A stretch of 64,000 nucleotides of DNA from Pseudomonas oryzihabitans (GTDB taxonomy: Bacteria > Pseudomonadota > Gammaproteobacteria > Pseudomonadales > Pseudomonadaceae), in contig NZ_CP017024.1 in assembly GCF_014522265.1 (NCBI RefSeq), positions 124,001-188,000 of the forward strand. Direction: 5' to 3'. Below are positions 47,354 through 57,433 of this stretch, in pieces. The stretch's first letter is position 1. Every line of letters begins with the position of its first letter. Below the pieces are notes generated by a model, which worked only from the letters and a program-made list of their open reading frames with translations, did no database searches and was not told the origin of the DNA. A program made the translations under genes and the position numbers.

Positions 47354-48289
47354 TCAAAAAGCCGCGCGCGCGGCGGCGAAGGCGTCGGGGGTGTCCAGGG
47401 CCAGTGTTTCCACGCCCTTGACGCATCTCTTGTTCAGACCGGCCAGTACCTTGCCGGGGCCGCACTCCATTAGGTGGGTGACGCCCTGGGCAGCCAGGTA
47501 CTGCACGGACTCGACCCAGCGCACCGGACTGTACAGCTGGGCCAGCAGATCCTGCTGGAGGCTGGCCAGATCGGTGTTGACGCCGGCATTGACGTTCTGC
47601 ACCACCGGAATTTCCGGCTGGCTCCAGGTGCAGCCACGCACGTCCTCGGCGAAGCGCTCGGCCGCCGGACGCATCAGGTCGCAGTGAGAGGGCACGCTGA
47701 CCGGCAGCGCCACGGCGCGCTTGGCACCCAGGGCCTTGCAGGCCTCGATGGCGCGCTCCACCGCAGCGGCGGCACCGGCGATCACCACCTGGCCCGGAGC
47801 GTTGAAGTTGACCGCGCTCACCACTTCACCCTGGGCGGCTTCGGCACAGGCGGCCAGCACCTGGGCATCTTCCAGACCCAGGATGGCGGCCATACCGCCC
47901 TGCCCGGCGGGGACGGCTTCCTGCATCAGCTCACCGCGGCGCGCCACCAGGCGTACCGCCTCGGCGAACGGCAGGCTGCCCGCGGCGACCAGCGCCGAAT
48001 ATTCGCCCAGGCTGTGACCGGCGACATAGGCCGGCTTGGCGCCGCCTTCGGCCAGCCACAGACGCCACAATGCGATGGAGGCGGCCAGGATGGCGGGCTG
48101 GGTGCGGTCGGTCTGGTTGAGCGACTCCTGCGGGCCCTGCTGGGTCAGCGCCCAGAGGTCATAGCCGAGGACAGCGGACGCTTCGGCGAAGGTTTCGCCG
48201 ATCAGCGCGTGGTGCGTGGCCAGCTCACCCAGCATGCCCAGGGCCTGGGAACCCTGACCGGGAAAGACGAAAGCGAGAGAGGCGGACAT
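47354..48289 (-). CDS. fabD: Malonyl-CoA:ACP transacylase
   Basis: The 311-residue enzyme has FVFPGQGSQALGML at the N-terminus and the nucleophile Ser in YVAGHSLGEYSALVAAG (about residue 92). It also has the conserved Arg region LVARRGELMQEAVP and the His in VPSHCDLMRPAAE. It loads malonyl groups onto ACP. It lies between plsX and fabG, as in other gamma-proteobacteria. Confidence 0.97.
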   Translation of the reverse strand: MSASLAFVFPGQGSQALGMLGELATHHALIGETFAEASAVLGYDLWALTQQGPQESLNQTDRTQPAILAASIALWRLWLAEGGAKPAYVAGHSLGEYSALVAAGSLPFAEAVRLVARRGELMQEAVPAGQGGMAAILGLEDAQVLAACAEAAQGEVVSAVNFNAPGQVVIAGAAAAVERAIEACKALGAKRAVALPVSVPSHCDLMRPAAERFAEDVRGCTWSQPEIPVVQNVNAGVNTDLASLQQDLLAQLYSPVRWVESVQYLAAQGVTHLMECGPGKVLAGLNKRCVKGVETLALDTPDAFAAARAAF

Positions 48290-48371
48290 AGGCAGGTCTC
48301 TTGTAGGTCCATTGCCGGCGAAACCACGGTTCCGCCACTGACAGACTGAGATGTCGGTGTCGACCGGTCGG

Positions 48372-49334
48372 TCACACCGCTTTCAGAACCGCCAAGTTTA
48401 ACCGGATCCGCCCGGGGAGATCAGTCTCCACATCGCGCAGGGCACGCTCGATGGCCTGAACGAGACCAACTTCGCCTGCCGCGCCATGGCTTTTCACCAC
48501 CACCGCATTCAGGCCGAGAAAGCTCGCGCCATTGCGCAACTCCGGATCCCAGTGGCGGAAACGCCGGGCCAGCCAGGGCTGCAGCAACTGACGCTCGAGC
48601 CAGGAAGCCGTGCCGCTGCGCTCGACCAGCAGGCGCAGCAGCGCCTCTCCGGACTTGAGCACGGCATTGCCGGTGAAGCCATCGCAGACCACCACATCCG
48701 CCACCGCCGCATAGAGATCGCTGCCCTCGACGAAGCCGATGAAGTCGAAAGCCTGACTCTCGGCGAGGCGCCGTGCGGCGTCCTGGATCACCGGCGTGCC
48801 CTTGCCCGGTTCGCGACCGACATTCAGCAGCGCGACCCTGGGCCGCGCCAGGCCCCGGGCTTGGGCCGCACCTGCCCCCAGATAGGCGAATTGCACCAGC
48901 TGTTCGGCGGTGGTGTCGAGATTGGCGCCAAGATCCAGCAGCAGCGTCTGATGCCTGCCCTGCCCGGGCAGTGCCGACATCATGGCCGGGCGATCGATGC
49001 CCGGCAGCGTCCCGAGCAGCAGGCGCGCAAGCGCCATCCAGGCCCCGGTATTGCCGGCGCTCAGGCAGCCCTGGGCGCGGCCTTGCCGCACCGCTTCGAG
49101 CGCGGCGTGCATGGACGTACGGGTGCGACTGCGCACCACACTGGCGGGTCGCTCATCGGGCCCGACGAGGCCATCGACGTATTCGAACTGCAGGCGAGCG
49201 GCAAGAGAGGCAGGCGGTGACCAGGCCGACAGAGCGTCGCGCTGACCACAGAGAAGGAGGTGTAAGGCAGGGAAACGCTCGAGAGCGTCGAATGAAGCAG
49301 GAACAATGCAGCGGGGGCCGAAGTCCCCGCCCAT
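48372..49334 (-). CDS. plsX: Phosphate acyltransferase PlsX, with no standard start at its conserved N-terminus
   Basis: PlsX converts acyl-ACP to acyl-phosphate, the first step of phospholipid synthesis with PlsY. Family motifs are MGGDFGPRCIVPAS, CLSAGNTGAWMALARLLL, LLLDLGANLDTTAEQLVQFA and NGASFLGLNAVVVKSHGAAG. The family begins about ten residues earlier (xxIAIDAMGGD). The DNA does encode I-E-I-V-I-A-I-D-A before MGGD, but without ATG, GTG or TTG between the in-frame rpmF stop (49368-49370) and ATG 49334. Start at a rare ATC (49361 or 49355) would complete the first strand. Starting at 49334 loses it. The middle is also unusually divergent from P. aeruginosa as I recall it. Coordinates use the ATG. 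Confidence 0.88.
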   Translation of the reverse strand: MGGDFGPRCIVPASFDALERFPALHLLLCGQRDALSAWSPPASLAARLQFEYVDGLVGPDERPASVVRSRTRTSMHAALEAVRQGRAQGCLSAGNTGAWMALARLLLGTLPGIDRPAMMSALPGQGRHQTLLLDLGANLDTTAEQLVQFAYLGAGAAQARGLARPRVALLNVGREPGKGTPVIQDAARRLAESQAFDFIGFVEGSDLYAAVADVVVCDGFTGNAVLKSGEALLRLLVERSGTASWLERQLLQPWLARRFRHWDPELRNGASFLGLNAVVVKSHGAAGEVGLVQAIERALRDVETDLPGRIRLNLAVLKAV

Positions 49335-49367
49335 TGCATCGATCGCGATGACGATTTCGATCGAGGA

Positions 49368-49550
49368 TTACTCGTCGGAACCCTTGTCGATCACTTTGCG
49401 ACCGCGGTAGAAACCGTCGGGCGACACGTGGTGGCGCAGGTGAACTTCACCGGTGCTTTTTTCCACGGACAGAGCGTTCGCTTCGAGGGCGTCGTGCGAA
49501 CGACGCATGTCGCGAGCGGAACGGGATTTTTTGTTCTGCTGAACAGCCAT
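49368..49550 (-). CDS. rpmF: 50S ribosomal protein L32
   Basis: This 60-residue basic protein starts [20 protein letters not shown], followed by [19 protein letters not shown]. This is the cysteine-free L32 form usual in gamma-proteobacteria. It lies between yceD and plsX in the standard order. Confidence 0.97.
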   Translation of the reverse strand: MAVQQNKKSRSARDMRRSHDALEANALSVEKSTGEVHLRHHVSPDGFYRGRKVIDKGSDE

Positions 49551-49560
49551 GATTTAACTC

Positions 49561-50088
49561 CTAAACGTTTGGGTCACGCTTCAACTGCGCAAGTACACTG
49601 AACGGGTTGGGTCGCTTTTCCTCGTCCGCCGGCTCTTCGGGCGCCTCGAAACCTTCCGGATGCTGGCAAGCACCTTCTGGATGCACGGGAATGATCGGCA
49701 GCGCGAGCAGCAGCTCTTCTTCGATCAGACTATGCAGATCCAGGGGCTCTTCACCAACCTCCAGGGCATCGTAACCCTGTGGCAAGGCATCGGCCGACTT
49801 CCCTTCCCAGAGCACGGCGAAATCGAATTCGCTGCTAATGGGAAGCACTGCCGGCTCCAGACAACGCTGGCAAATCATCTCGACCTTGGTATCCAGGACA
49901 CCATGGATGACGAATTGCTTTTGTTGATCACGCCCGAAGTCGAGGACGACGGCAACCGCGCCTTCGGACTTCACGAGCTGCTCGCCGACACGCCGCATGT
50001 TCGCGAGAGGCAGCTCACCCTTGAGGGTTACGCCGCGATCCGCCAATTTGCGAGGATCGACCTGAGGTGGAATTGGCCCATTCAACAT
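49561..50088 (-). CDS. yceD: YceD (DUF177), large-ribosomal-RNA accumulation protein
   Basis: This 175-residue acidic protein starts MLNGPIPPQVDPRKLADRGV and has the DUF177 Cys motif ICQRCLEPAVLP, plus LHSLIEEELLLALPIIPVH and the terminal NPFSVLAQLKRD. YceD is linked to 23S rRNA accumulation or processing. It is the first gene of the leftward block ahead of rpmF, and divergent from maf. Confidence 0.95.
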   Translation of the reverse strand: MLNGPIPPQVDPRKLADRGVTLKGELPLANMRRVGEQLVKSEGAVAVVLDFGRDQQKQFVIHGVLDTKVEMICQRCLEPAVLPISSEFDFAVLWEGKSADALPQGYDALEVGEEPLDLHSLIEEELLLALPIIPVHPEGACQHPEGFEAPEEPADEEKRPNPFSVLAQLKRDPNV

Positions 50089-50187
50089 AAGCGCGCCATT
50101 ATAGGGACGGCCTTACGGCTGTCAAAGGAAATTAACCCCGAAGCGACTCCGACCGACCTTTGGTCGACCTCGCCCGAGAACAAACTG

Positions 50188-50766
50188 ATGCCTCTCATTC
50201 TACTCGCTTCCAGCTCGCCTTACCGCCGCCAATTGCTGGAAAGGCTGCAGCTGCCCTTCGCCCACCAGTCGCCGGACATCGACGAGACGCCGCTACCCGG
50301 CGAGAGCCCGCGGGCGCTGGTAGAACGCCTGGCCCGCGCCAAGGCCGCCGCCCTGGCCGATCAGCGGGAGCCGACACTTATCATCGGCTCGGATCAGGCG
50401 ACCGCCGTCGACGGCGAGATTCTTGGCAAGCCCCTGACTCATGAACGGGCTCATCAGCAACTGGCCCGGGCCAGCGGTCGCACCCTGGTGTTCCATACCG
50501 GCCTGACCGTACTGGACAGTCGAACCGGCGAGTGCCGCAGCGAGGTGGTGGATTTCCAGGTGCGCTTTCGCCCGCTGGATGCTGCGACGATCGATCGCTA
50601 TCTGCGGGCGGAGCAACCCTATGATTGCGCCGGCAGCTTCAAGGCCGAAGGCCTCGGCATCGCCCTGTTCGAAGCCATGCAGGGAGAGGATCCGACCAGT
50701 CTGATCGGCCTCCCGCTGATCCGCCTGGCCGCATTGCTGCGCCAGGCAGGAGTGCAGGTGCCCTAG
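50188..50766 (+). CDS. maf: Maf-family nucleotide pyrophosphatase (YceF type)
   Basis: This 192-residue protein has the Maf signature LASSSPYRRQLLERL at the N-terminus. It also has IDETPLPGESP, the catalytic IIGSDQ and the C-terminal SFKAEGLGIALFE and DPTSLIGLPLIRL. The YceF group hydrolyses modified nucleotides such as 7-methyl-GTP. It is divergent from yceD. ATG 50188 is set by the family start MPLILLASSSP. Confidence 0.93.
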   Translation: MPLILLASSSPYRRQLLERLQLPFAHQSPDIDETPLPGESPRALVERLARAKAAALADQREPTLIIGSDQATAVDGEILGKPLTHERAHQQLARASGRTLVFHTGLTVLDSRTGECRSEVVDFQVRFRPLDAATIDRYLRAEQPYDCAGSFKAEGLGIALFEAMQGEDPTSLIGLPLIRLAALLRQAGVQVP

Positions 50767-50787
50767 GCCACCTGCAGCTGGCACCAA

Positions 50788-51780
50788 TTAACGCAGCGCC
50801 GGACCCTGCCAGCCCATATAGAGCGCCAGACGCTCGGCAACGCTGGCACCCAGGCGCTTGGCGAAGCGATCAAAGGGCGAGTCCTCCTGGGTAAAGTCCA
50901 CCAGGCGCTCCTCCTTGACCACATCCCGTGCCACGTAGCTGGCACTGCCGAGCCCATCGATCAACCCCAGGGAAAGCGCCTGCTCGCCGGACCACACCAG
51001 TCCGGAGAACAACTCGGGATGACCCTCGACCTTGAGTCGATCGCCGCGGCCTTTCTTGACGCTGTCGATGAACTGCTGATGGGTGGTATCCAGCACCTGC
51101 TGCCAGAAGCGGGTCTCTTCGGGCTTCTGCGGCTGGAAGGGATCCAGGAAGGCCTTGTGTTCGCCGGAGGTATAGACCCGCCGCTCCACGCCCAGCTTTT
51201 CCATGGTGCCGACGAAACCGAAGGAAGCCGCGGTCACGCCGATGGAGCCGACCAGACTGGCCTTGTCGGCATAGATGGCATCGGCCGCACTGGCCACGTA
51301 GTAGGCGCCCGAGGCACCCAGGTCGGTGATCACCGCGTACAGCTTGATGTCCGGGTGCAGACCGCGCAGACGCTTGATCTCGTCATAGATGTAGCCGGAT
51401 TGCACCGGACTGCCGCCTGGGCTGTTTATACGCAGCACCACACCGCGGGTGTTGCTGTCGTCAAAGGCCTTGCGCAGCGCCGTCACGACATTGTCGGCAC
51501 TGGCCTTCTCATCGTCGGCGATCACGCCCTTGAGTTCGATGAGCGCGGTATGGGCGCCGGACTCGGTTACCCCGCCCTTCTTGCCCAGGGACAGCAGGGG
51601 CGTGAACAGCACCAGCATGACAATCAGGTAGGCGAAGGTCAGCAACTTGAAAAAGATGCCCCAGCGCCGCGCTCGCCGTTGCTCGCGCACGCTGGCGAGC
51701 ATGGTCTTCTCGATCAGAGCCCAGGTCTTGTCGTCCGCCGGACGCGTACGTCCGCTGTCTTCCTTCCACTCGTCAGCCAT
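50788..51780 (-). CDS. sppA: Signal peptide peptidase SppA (short form)
   Basis: The 330-residue membrane peptidase has one N-terminal helix (about 45-62) and a serine protease domain. The nucleophile Ser lies in DLGASGAYYVASAAD and the general base Lys in YADKASLVGSIGV. LRINSPGGSPVQSGYIYDEI and the FLDPFQPQKPEE segment are typical of the 36-kDa SppA form. It degrades cleaved signal peptides in the membrane. Its start overlaps the end of the HAD gene. Confidence 0.94.
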   Translation of the reverse strand: MADEWKEDSGRTRPADDKTWALIEKTMLASVREQRRARRWGIFFKLLTFAYLIVMLVLFTPLLSLGKKGGVTESGAHTALIELKGVIADDEKASADNVVTALRKAFDDSNTRGVVLRINSPGGSPVQSGYIYDEIKRLRGLHPDIKLYAVITDLGASGAYYVASAADAIYADKASLVGSIGVTAASFGFVGTMEKLGVERRVYTSGEHKAFLDPFQPQKPEETRFWQQVLDTTHQQFIDSVKKGRGDRLKVEGHPELFSGLVWSGEQALSLGLIDGLGSASYVARDVVKEERLVDFTQEDSPFDRFAKRLGASVAERLALYMGWQGPALR

Positions 51781-52459
51781 GCCCGCTATCACTCCTGCAC
51801 ACCACATTGTCACCCAGCCATAGCGCCAGGTCCGCGAAAGCTTCGATCACCAGGCGCGGTCCGAAATCCCTGAGGACCTCAGCCGGCTGGGCACCATAGG
51901 CGACCCCGACCGCAGCAACCCCAGCGCGTCGCGCCATTTCCAGGTCGAAGACCGCATCTCCTACCAGGAGGGCCCGCTCCGGCGCCACGCCACAGTGGGC
52001 GAGAATCTCCTGCACCATCTGCGGATCGGGCTTGCCGGCGGCCTCGTCGGCGCAACGGGTGATGTCGAAGAAATCGTTCAGGCCATGCTGCTGCAGCGAA
52101 CGGGCCAGGCCGCGACGGCTCTTGCCTGTCGCCACGGCCAGCTGATAGCCCTGGGCGCGAAAGCGCTGCAGCCCGCTCAGCACATCGGGAAACAGCGGCG
52201 AGGCCGCCTGCTCCTGACGGACAAATTCGGCGCTGTAGGCATCGCGAAAGCCCTCGATCTGCGCCGGGGTCACCAGCTGCGGATAGAGGGTCTGGATCGC
52301 TGCGACCAGTTCCAGGCCGATGATGCCCTTGATGGCCACGTCGCTGCGCGGCGGCAACCCCAACTGCTCGGCCGCCACGTGCATGACCTCGACGATCCGG
52401 CCGATGGAATCCGCCAGGGTACCGTCCCAATCGAAGATCAGCAGCTGGTAGTCAGGCAT
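51773..52459 (-). CDS. HAD-family hydrolase (phosphoglycolate-phosphatase-like)
   Basis: The 228-residue HAD protein has motif [13 protein letters not shown], motif [17 protein letters not shown], the Lys of [14 protein letters not shown] and motif [19 protein letters not shown]. The cap domain is of the Gph type. Its substrate is unknown. It is co-transcribed with rluC (8-base overlap) and sppA, a setting conserved in pseudomonads. Confidence 0.9.
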   Translation of the reverse strand: MPDYQLLIFDWDGTLADSIGRIVEVMHVAAEQLGLPPRSDVAIKGIIGLELVAAIQTLYPQLVTPAQIEGFRDAYSAEFVRQEQAASPLFPDVLSGLQRFRAQGYQLAVATGKSRRGLARSLQQHGLNDFFDITRCADEAAGKPDPQMVQEILAHCGVAPERALLVGDAVFDLEMARRAGVAAVGVAYGAQPAEVLRDFGPRLVIEAFADLALWLGDNVVCRSDSGHG

Positions 52460-53405
52460 CCAGACGCTCCAGCGTCTGACTCCAGGTGCTGTCGACCGGC
52501 GCTTCCAGGCGCAGCTCACCGCCTTCGGGCAAGGGGATCACCAGACTCGCGGAGTGCAGGAACAGTCGCTTGCCACCGAGCTCGCGGATCTCCTGGGAAA
52601 AGGCTTCGTCGCCGTACTTGGGATCGCCGGCGATGGCGTGCCCCGCATGGCGCGCATGGACGCGGATCTGGTGGGTCCGCCCGGTCACCGGCCGTGCCTC
52701 GACCAGGGTGGCGAATTCGCCATAGCGCCGCAGCACCCGGAATTCGGTGAGTGCCTCCTTGCCCTCGTCATTGACCTCGACCATGCGCTCGCCGGACCTG
52801 AGGGTGTTCTTCAGCAGCGGCGCGCTGATCTTCTTCTTGGCCGCCGGCCAATGGCCGCGCACCAGGGCGTGATAGCGCTTGTCCACACCGTCGCCGCGCA
52901 AGGCTTCGTGCAGGAAGCGCAGCATGCTGCGCTTCTTGGCGATCATCAGCAGGCCCGAGGTATCCCGATCGAGACGATGGACCAGCTCGATGTCGCGGGC
53001 GTCGGGACGCAGCTGGCGAAAGACCTCGATGACCCCGCCGGACAGGCCACTGCCGCCGTGCACGGCGATGCCGGCCGGCTTGTTGATGACGATGAGGGTC
53101 TTGTCCTCGTGGACGATGGAGTCTTCCAGGCGCTCAAGCAGTCCCTTGGCCAGGGGTGCTGGCTCGTCGGGTTCGGACAGGCGCAGTGGCGGTACGCGGA
53201 TCTGGTCGCCGGCCTGCAGTCGGTAGTCGGGCTTGATGCGCCCCTTGTTCACCCGTACTTCGCCCTTGCGCAGGATGCGATAGATGAGGGTCTTGGGCGC
53301 GCCCTTGAGCTGGGTACGCAGGAAGTTGTCGATACGCTGGCCGGCATAGTCGGCGGGCACATCGAGCAGTTGAACGCCGGTGCTGGGAGAAGGAGGCTTA
53401 GTCAT
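52452..53405 (-). CDS. rluC: 23S rRNA pseudouridine synthase RluC
   Basis: The 317-residue protein has an N-terminal S4 RNA-binding domain (about 15-75, [17 protein letters not shown]) and the catalytic Asp in [34 protein letters not shown] is also conserved. RluC modifies U955, U2504 and U2580 (E. coli numbering). It is divergent from rne, the same pairing as in E. coli and Pseudomonas. Confidence 0.96.
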   Translation of the reverse strand: MTKPPSPSTGVQLLDVPADYAGQRIDNFLRTQLKGAPKTLIYRILRKGEVRVNKGRIKPDYRLQAGDQIRVPPLRLSEPDEPAPLAKGLLERLEDSIVHEDKTLIVINKPAGIAVHGGSGLSGGVIEVFRQLRPDARDIELVHRLDRDTSGLLMIAKKRSMLRFLHEALRGDGVDKRYHALVRGHWPAAKKKISAPLLKNTLRSGERMVEVNDEGKEALTEFRVLRRYGEFATLVEARPVTGRTHQIRVHARHAGHAIAGDPKYGDEAFSQEIRELGGKRLFLHSASLVIPLPEGGELRLEAPVDSTWSQTLERLDA

Positions 53406-54109
53406 CGGCAGATGATAGCAATTTTCCCTTATTTGAAGCACTTAAAGCTTGCTGCTATAGTCCGGAGGCGGTTATCAGTCCTGTCTGGATGGCACCGCTC
53501 GCGAGGCCGTAGATTCCGCCCGCGAATAATAGGCTGCAAATGCAATAGTCACTGGACGTCTGGCCGTCCAGCAGACCGCCGACTCTGCCCAAGGGGGTGA
53601 GTGGCGAGCTGCGATCCGCCTGGTAACCAAGGCAGCGGCACCCAGGGTGTCAGCTGTAAAACGACAACCGCTCCGGACCTTGCGGGCGGCACCAGATTCC
53701 TGAAGATTGTGTGCAGGATGGAGATGCACAACCAGCGTATCGCGTAGCCTGACAGTACGCCTGCAGCCCGCTTCGCGCCCAGCTTCGGCCAAGGTGACGA
53801 TCGCAGGTGGAAGCCTCAAGGCCAACGGCCGATGCTCCAACCGCGACACCTGACACGAATCCCGCGACGACCCGGCTGCCCGAGCCTTTCGGCTGTCACG
53901 CCCGCACCATGCCTGGTTGATTCCTCCTCTTGTGGAGCTGCAACGGCAGTCGCTCAAGCGCCTGCAGGAGACGTAGTCGCGGCACGCCCCCGGGCCTGCT
54001 GCTGGACACGAAGGCCGGCTTGGACCGGCTTCGATACGACCCCGTGCACCCTTCTCCTGAATCCTGTTGCCACCACGCGGGCCGAGAGCCTGGAACGTAG
54101 TGGTATTAC
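53406..54109 (+). other. Long rne leader (704-base gap between rluC and rne)
   Basis: No gene is convincing here. The promoter at 53433-53461 predicts an untranslated leader of about 640 bases. rne leaders of E. coli carry hairpins by which RNase E controls its own mRNA. Several G/C-rich self-complementary stretches lie in this leader (for example 53540-53620), but I have not folded them. Confidence 0.6.
53433..53461 (+). promoter_or_regulatory. Sigma-70 promoter of rne
   Basis: TTGAAG (53433-53438) and TATAGT (53456-53461) are separated by exactly 17 bases, starting 28 bases from the divergent rluC start. This is the best promoter in the window. Confidence 0.75.
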
Positions 54110-57100
54110 ATGAAAAGAATGCTCATCAACGCGACCCAGCCCGAGGAATTGCGGGTTGCCCTGGTCGACGGTCAACGTCTGTTCGATCTGGACATCGAGT
54201 CCGGAGCCCGCGAACAGAAAAAGGCCAACATCTACAAAGGCCGCATCACCCGCATCGAGCCCAGCCTGGAAGCCGCTTTCGTCGACTTCGGCGCCGACCG
54301 CCACGGCTTCCTCCCGCTGAAGGAAATCTCCCGGGAATACTTCAAGAAGAACCCGGAAGGCCGCGTTAACATCAAGGAAGTGCTCTCCGAAGGCCAGGAA
54401 GTAGTCGTCCAGGTCGAAAAGGAAGAGCGCGGCAACAAGGGCGCCGCCCTGACCACCTTCATCAGCCTCGCCGGTCGCTACCTGGTGCTGATGCCCAACA
54501 ATCCCCGCGCGGGCGGCATCTCCCGTCGCATCGAGGGTGAAGAGCGCAACGAACTGCGCGAAGCCCTGAACGGCCTGAACGCCCCGGGCGACATGGGTCT
54601 GATCGTGCGCACCGCCGGTCTCGGTCGCAGCACCGAAGAACTGCAGTGGGACCTCGACTACCTGCTGCAACTCTGGTCCGCCATCAACGAAGCCTCGGGC
54701 GAGCGCAAGGGCCCCTTCCTGATCTACCAGGAAAGCAACGTCATCATTCGCGCCATCCGCGACTACCTGCGCCAGGACATCGGCGAGGTGCTGGTCGACA
54801 GCGTCGAAGCCCAGGAAGAAGCCCTGAGCTTCATCCGCCAGGTGATGCCGCAGTACGCCAGCAAGATCAAGCTGTACCAGGACAGCGTCCCGCTGTTCAA
54901 TCGCTTCCAGATCGAAAGCCAGATCGAGACCGCCTTCCAGCGTGAAGTGAAGCTACCCTCGGGCGGCTCCATCGTCATCGACCCCACCGAAGCCCTGGTG
55001 TCCATCGACATCAACTCGGCGCGCGCCACCAAGGGTGGCGACATCGAAGAAACCGCCCTGCAGACCAACCTGGAAGCGGCTGAGGAAATCGCCCGCCAGC
55101 TGCGCCTGCGCGACATCGGCGGCCTGATCGTCATCGACTTCATCGACATGACCCCGGTCAAGAACCAGCGCGCCGTGGAAGATCGCGTCCGCGAAGCCCT
55201 GGAAGCCGACCGCGCCCGCGTGCAGATCGGTCGCATCTCCCGCTTCGGCCTGCTGGAAATGTCCCGCCAGCGCCTGCGCCCTTCCCTGCGCGAAACCAGC
55301 GGTATCGTCTGCCCCCGTTGCAACGGCCAGGGCATCATCCGCGACGTGGAATCCCTGTCGCTGGCCATCCTGCGCCTGATCGAGGAAGAAGCCCTCAAGG
55401 ATCGCACCGCCGAGGTTCGTGCCCACGTACCCATCCAGGTCGCGTCCTTCCTGCTCAACGAGAAGCGCAACAGCATCACCAAGATCGAGCTGCGCACCCG
55501 CGTGCGCATCATCATCCTGCCGGACGATCACATCGAGACCCCGCACTTCGAAGTGCAGCGTCTGCGTGACGACAATCCCGAGCTGCTGAACAGCCAGTCC
55601 AGCTACGAGATGGCCAACACCGAAGCCGAAGAGGTGCAGCCGGTCAGCTCCACCCGCACCCTGGTGCGCCAGGAAGCGGCAGTGAAGGTTGCGCCCGAGC
55701 GCGCACCGGCCCCCACCCCGGTCACGGCCGAAGTCGTGGCGCCCGTCGCCCCCGCAGCCAAGGCCACCGCCGAGCCCAATCTGTTCAAGGGCCTGGTCAA
55801 GTCCCTGGTCAGCCTGTTCGCCGGCAAGACCGAAGAGCAGCCCATGGCCGACAAGGCCGTTGCCGCGCCGGTCGCCGCCAAGAGCAGCGACGAGCAGCGC
55901 AGCCAGGACGAGCGCCGCAACGGCCGTCAGCAGAATCGCCGCCGCGAAGGTCGTCGTGACGACGAGCGCAAGCCGCGCGAAGAGCGTCAGCCCCGCGCCG
56001 ATCGTGGCGAGCGCAGCGAGCGCCCGGCCCGTGAAGAGCGCAAGCCGCGGGAAGAGCGTCAGCCCCGCGAGGAGCGTCAGGCCCGTGAAGACCGCCCGGC
56101 TCGCGAGGAGCGTCAGCCCCGCGAAGAGCGCGCCACTCGCGAAGAGCGTCAACCGCGCGAAGACCGCCAGCCGCGCGAAGACCGCCCGGCTCGCGAAGAG
56201 CGTCAGCCCCGTGAGGAGCGCGCCTCTCGCGAAGAGCGTCAGCCGCGTGAAGAGCGTCAACCCCGTGAAGAGCGCCAGCCGCGCGAAGAGCGCGTGAGTG
56301 CCGAAGAGCGTCCGGCTCGCGAAGAGCGCCAGCCGCGTGAGGAGCGTCAGCCTCGCGAGGAACGCAAGCCACGTGAAGAGCGTCAGCCCCGCGAGGAGCG
56401 CAAGGCTCGCGAAGAGCGTCAGGAAGCGGCCAGTGCCGAAGAGCTGAACGAAGAAGAAGTACTGGAAGGCAATGACGAGCTGGAAGAAGGCGAAGAGCGT
56501 CCGCGTCGCCGTTCCCGCGGTCAGCGTCGCCGCAGCAACCGTCGTGAGCGTCAGCGCGATGCCAATGGCAACTTCATCGAAGACGAAGAGCCGGGTACCG
56601 ATGCCCCTGTAGCGCCCGCCGCCATAGCTCTGGGCACCGCTGTCGTGGTGAGCGAGAGCGTGACTGCCGCCGCCACCCAGGAAGCGGCTCGTGAGGCTCA
56701 TCAGCAGGAGCCAGTGGCTGCTGCCGACACCCCTGTCGCTGAAGTCACCCGGGAAACCGCGGTGGAGCAGCCTGCCGCCGAAGCGCCGGCTCAGCCGGAG
56801 ATCCTCACGCCCGACGTGAGCCAGCTGCAGGACGAGCGTGCGCCGCACCAGGAAGTGGAAATTGCCGCACCTGCCGCCGAGCAGATCGCCCCGGTCGCGA
56901 CCCCTGCCGCCATTCCTACCGCACCGGTCGAAGCTGAAACCGCAGAGTCGGCCGCAGGCCGCGCCTCCAACGACCCGCGCGAGCGTCGTCGCCGTGAGCG
57001 CATGGCTCGTGAAGCTGAAGCCGCTCGCGCCAGCCAGCCCGAGCAGCAGGCCGAGGCACCCGCGCTGGGCGCCATAGCCGAAACCGAGGAAACCTTCGCT

Positions 57101-57388
57101 ACCGCAGCGGTAGGCACCGTGGAGCCGCAGCAGGCGCCCGAGGTCCAGCCCACCCAGGCGACCGAGGAGCTGCCCGCAGCCGAGGCCGAGTCGGCACCGA
57201 TCGTGATGGAAGAGCCCGTCGAGGTCGTACCCAGCCCTGCCCAGGAAGAAGCGGCCAGTGTCGCCCTGACCGGTCAGGACAGTGTCACTGACGAAGCGCC
57301 CAAGGCCGATGCCGTGAAAGAGGACGAGGCCACTCAGGCCGAACTCGATCGCAAGCTCAAGGACTCCCGGGAAAATCATCCCGGCTGA
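54110..57388 (+). CDS. rne: Ribonuclease E
   Basis: This 1092-residue RNase E starts [20 protein letters not shown]. Its S1 domain (about 38-120) is followed by the catalytic core. The two metal-binding aspartates, D300 in VSIDINSA and D343 in VIDFIDM, and the zinc-link cysteines C401 and C404 in CPRCNGQG lie three positions before those of E. coli. The C-terminal half (from about residue 510) is low-complexity. It has an Arg/Glu-rich stretch of REERQP-type repeats at about 617-777 for RNA binding, then Ala/Pro/Glu-rich scaffold sequence. It leads mRNA decay and rRNA/tRNA maturation. Start ATG 54110. Confidence 0.96.
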   Translation: MKRMLINATQPEELRVALVDGQRLFDLDIESGAREQKKANIYKGRITRIEPSLEAAFVDFGADRHGFLPLKEISREYFKKNPEGRVNIKEVLSEGQEVVVQVEKEERGNKGAALTTFISLAGRYLVLMPNNPRAGGISRRIEGEERNELREALNGLNAPGDMGLIVRTAGLGRSTEELQWDLDYLLQLWSAINEASGERKGPFLIYQESNVIIRAIRDYLRQDIGEVLVDSVEAQEEALSFIRQVMPQYASKIKLYQDSVPLFNRFQIESQIETAFQREVKLPSGGSIVIDPTEALVSIDINSARATKGGDIEETALQTNLEAAEEIARQLRLRDIGGLIVIDFIDMTPVKNQRAVEDRVREALEADRARVQIGRISRFGLLEMSRQRLRPSLRETSGIVCPRCNGQGIIRDVESLSLAILRLIEEEALKDRTAEVRAHVPIQVASFLLNEKRNSITKIELRTRVRIIILPDDHIETPHFEVQRLRDDNPELLNSQSSYEMANTEAEEVQPVSSTRTLVRQEAAVKVAPERAPAPTPVTAEVVAPVAPAAKATAEPNLFKGLVKSLVSLFAGKTEEQPMADKAVAAPVAAKSSDEQRSQDERRNGRQQNRRREGRRDDERKPREERQPRADRGERSERPAREERKPREERQPREERQAREDRPAREERQPREERATREERQPREDRQPREDRPAREERQPREERASREERQPREERQPREERQPREERVSAEERPAREERQPREERQPREERKPREERQPREERKAREERQEAASAEELNEEEVLEGNDELEEGEERPRRRSRGQRRRSNRRERQRDANGNFIEDEEPGTDAPVAPAAIALGTAVVVSESVTAAATQEAAREAHQQEPVAAADTPVAEVTRETAVEQPAAEAPAQPEILTPDVSQLQDERAPHQEVEIAAPAAEQIAPVATPAAIPTAPVEAETAESAAGRASNDPRERRRRERMAREAEAARASQPEQQAEAPALGAIAETEETFATAAVGTVEPQQAPEVQPTQATEELPAAEAESAPIVMEEPVEVVPSPAQEEAASVALTGQDSVTDEAPKADAVKEDEATQAELDRKLKDSRENHPG
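55960..56440 (+). repeat. rne: In-frame REERQP-type repeat tract in rne
   Basis: The DNA repeats GAAGAGCGTCAGCC-like units with small variants, encoding runs of [17 protein letters not shown] and KPREER for about 160 residues. Codons vary (CGC/CGT, GAA/GAG), so it is an old repeat kept for its charge pattern and prone to length change. Confidence 0.85.
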
Positions 57389-57405
57389 TCTCAGCCACCC
57401 ATGAA

Positions 57406-57432
57406 AAGGGGCGCCTAGGCGCCTCTTTTTTT
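57406..57432 (+). terminator. Rho-independent terminator of rne
   Basis: AGGGGCGCC-TA-GGCGCCTCT followed by T7, 18 bases after the rne stop. Confidence 0.9.
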
Positions 57433-57433
57433 A

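Noticed and set aside
49660-50187. In-frame extension of Maf to 49660
   Set aside because: Overlaps yceD on the other strand and adds sequence foreign to the family, which begins MPLILLASSSP.
53475-53957. 160-codon minus-strand frame in the rne leader
   Set aside because: No family motif, no good ribosome-binding site, and the region is the predicted rne leader.
54953-57379. Open 808-codon frame on the minus strand within rne
   Set aside because: It mirrors the repetitive, GC-rich rne sequence, has no ribosome-binding site or family motif, and rne is certain on the other strand.
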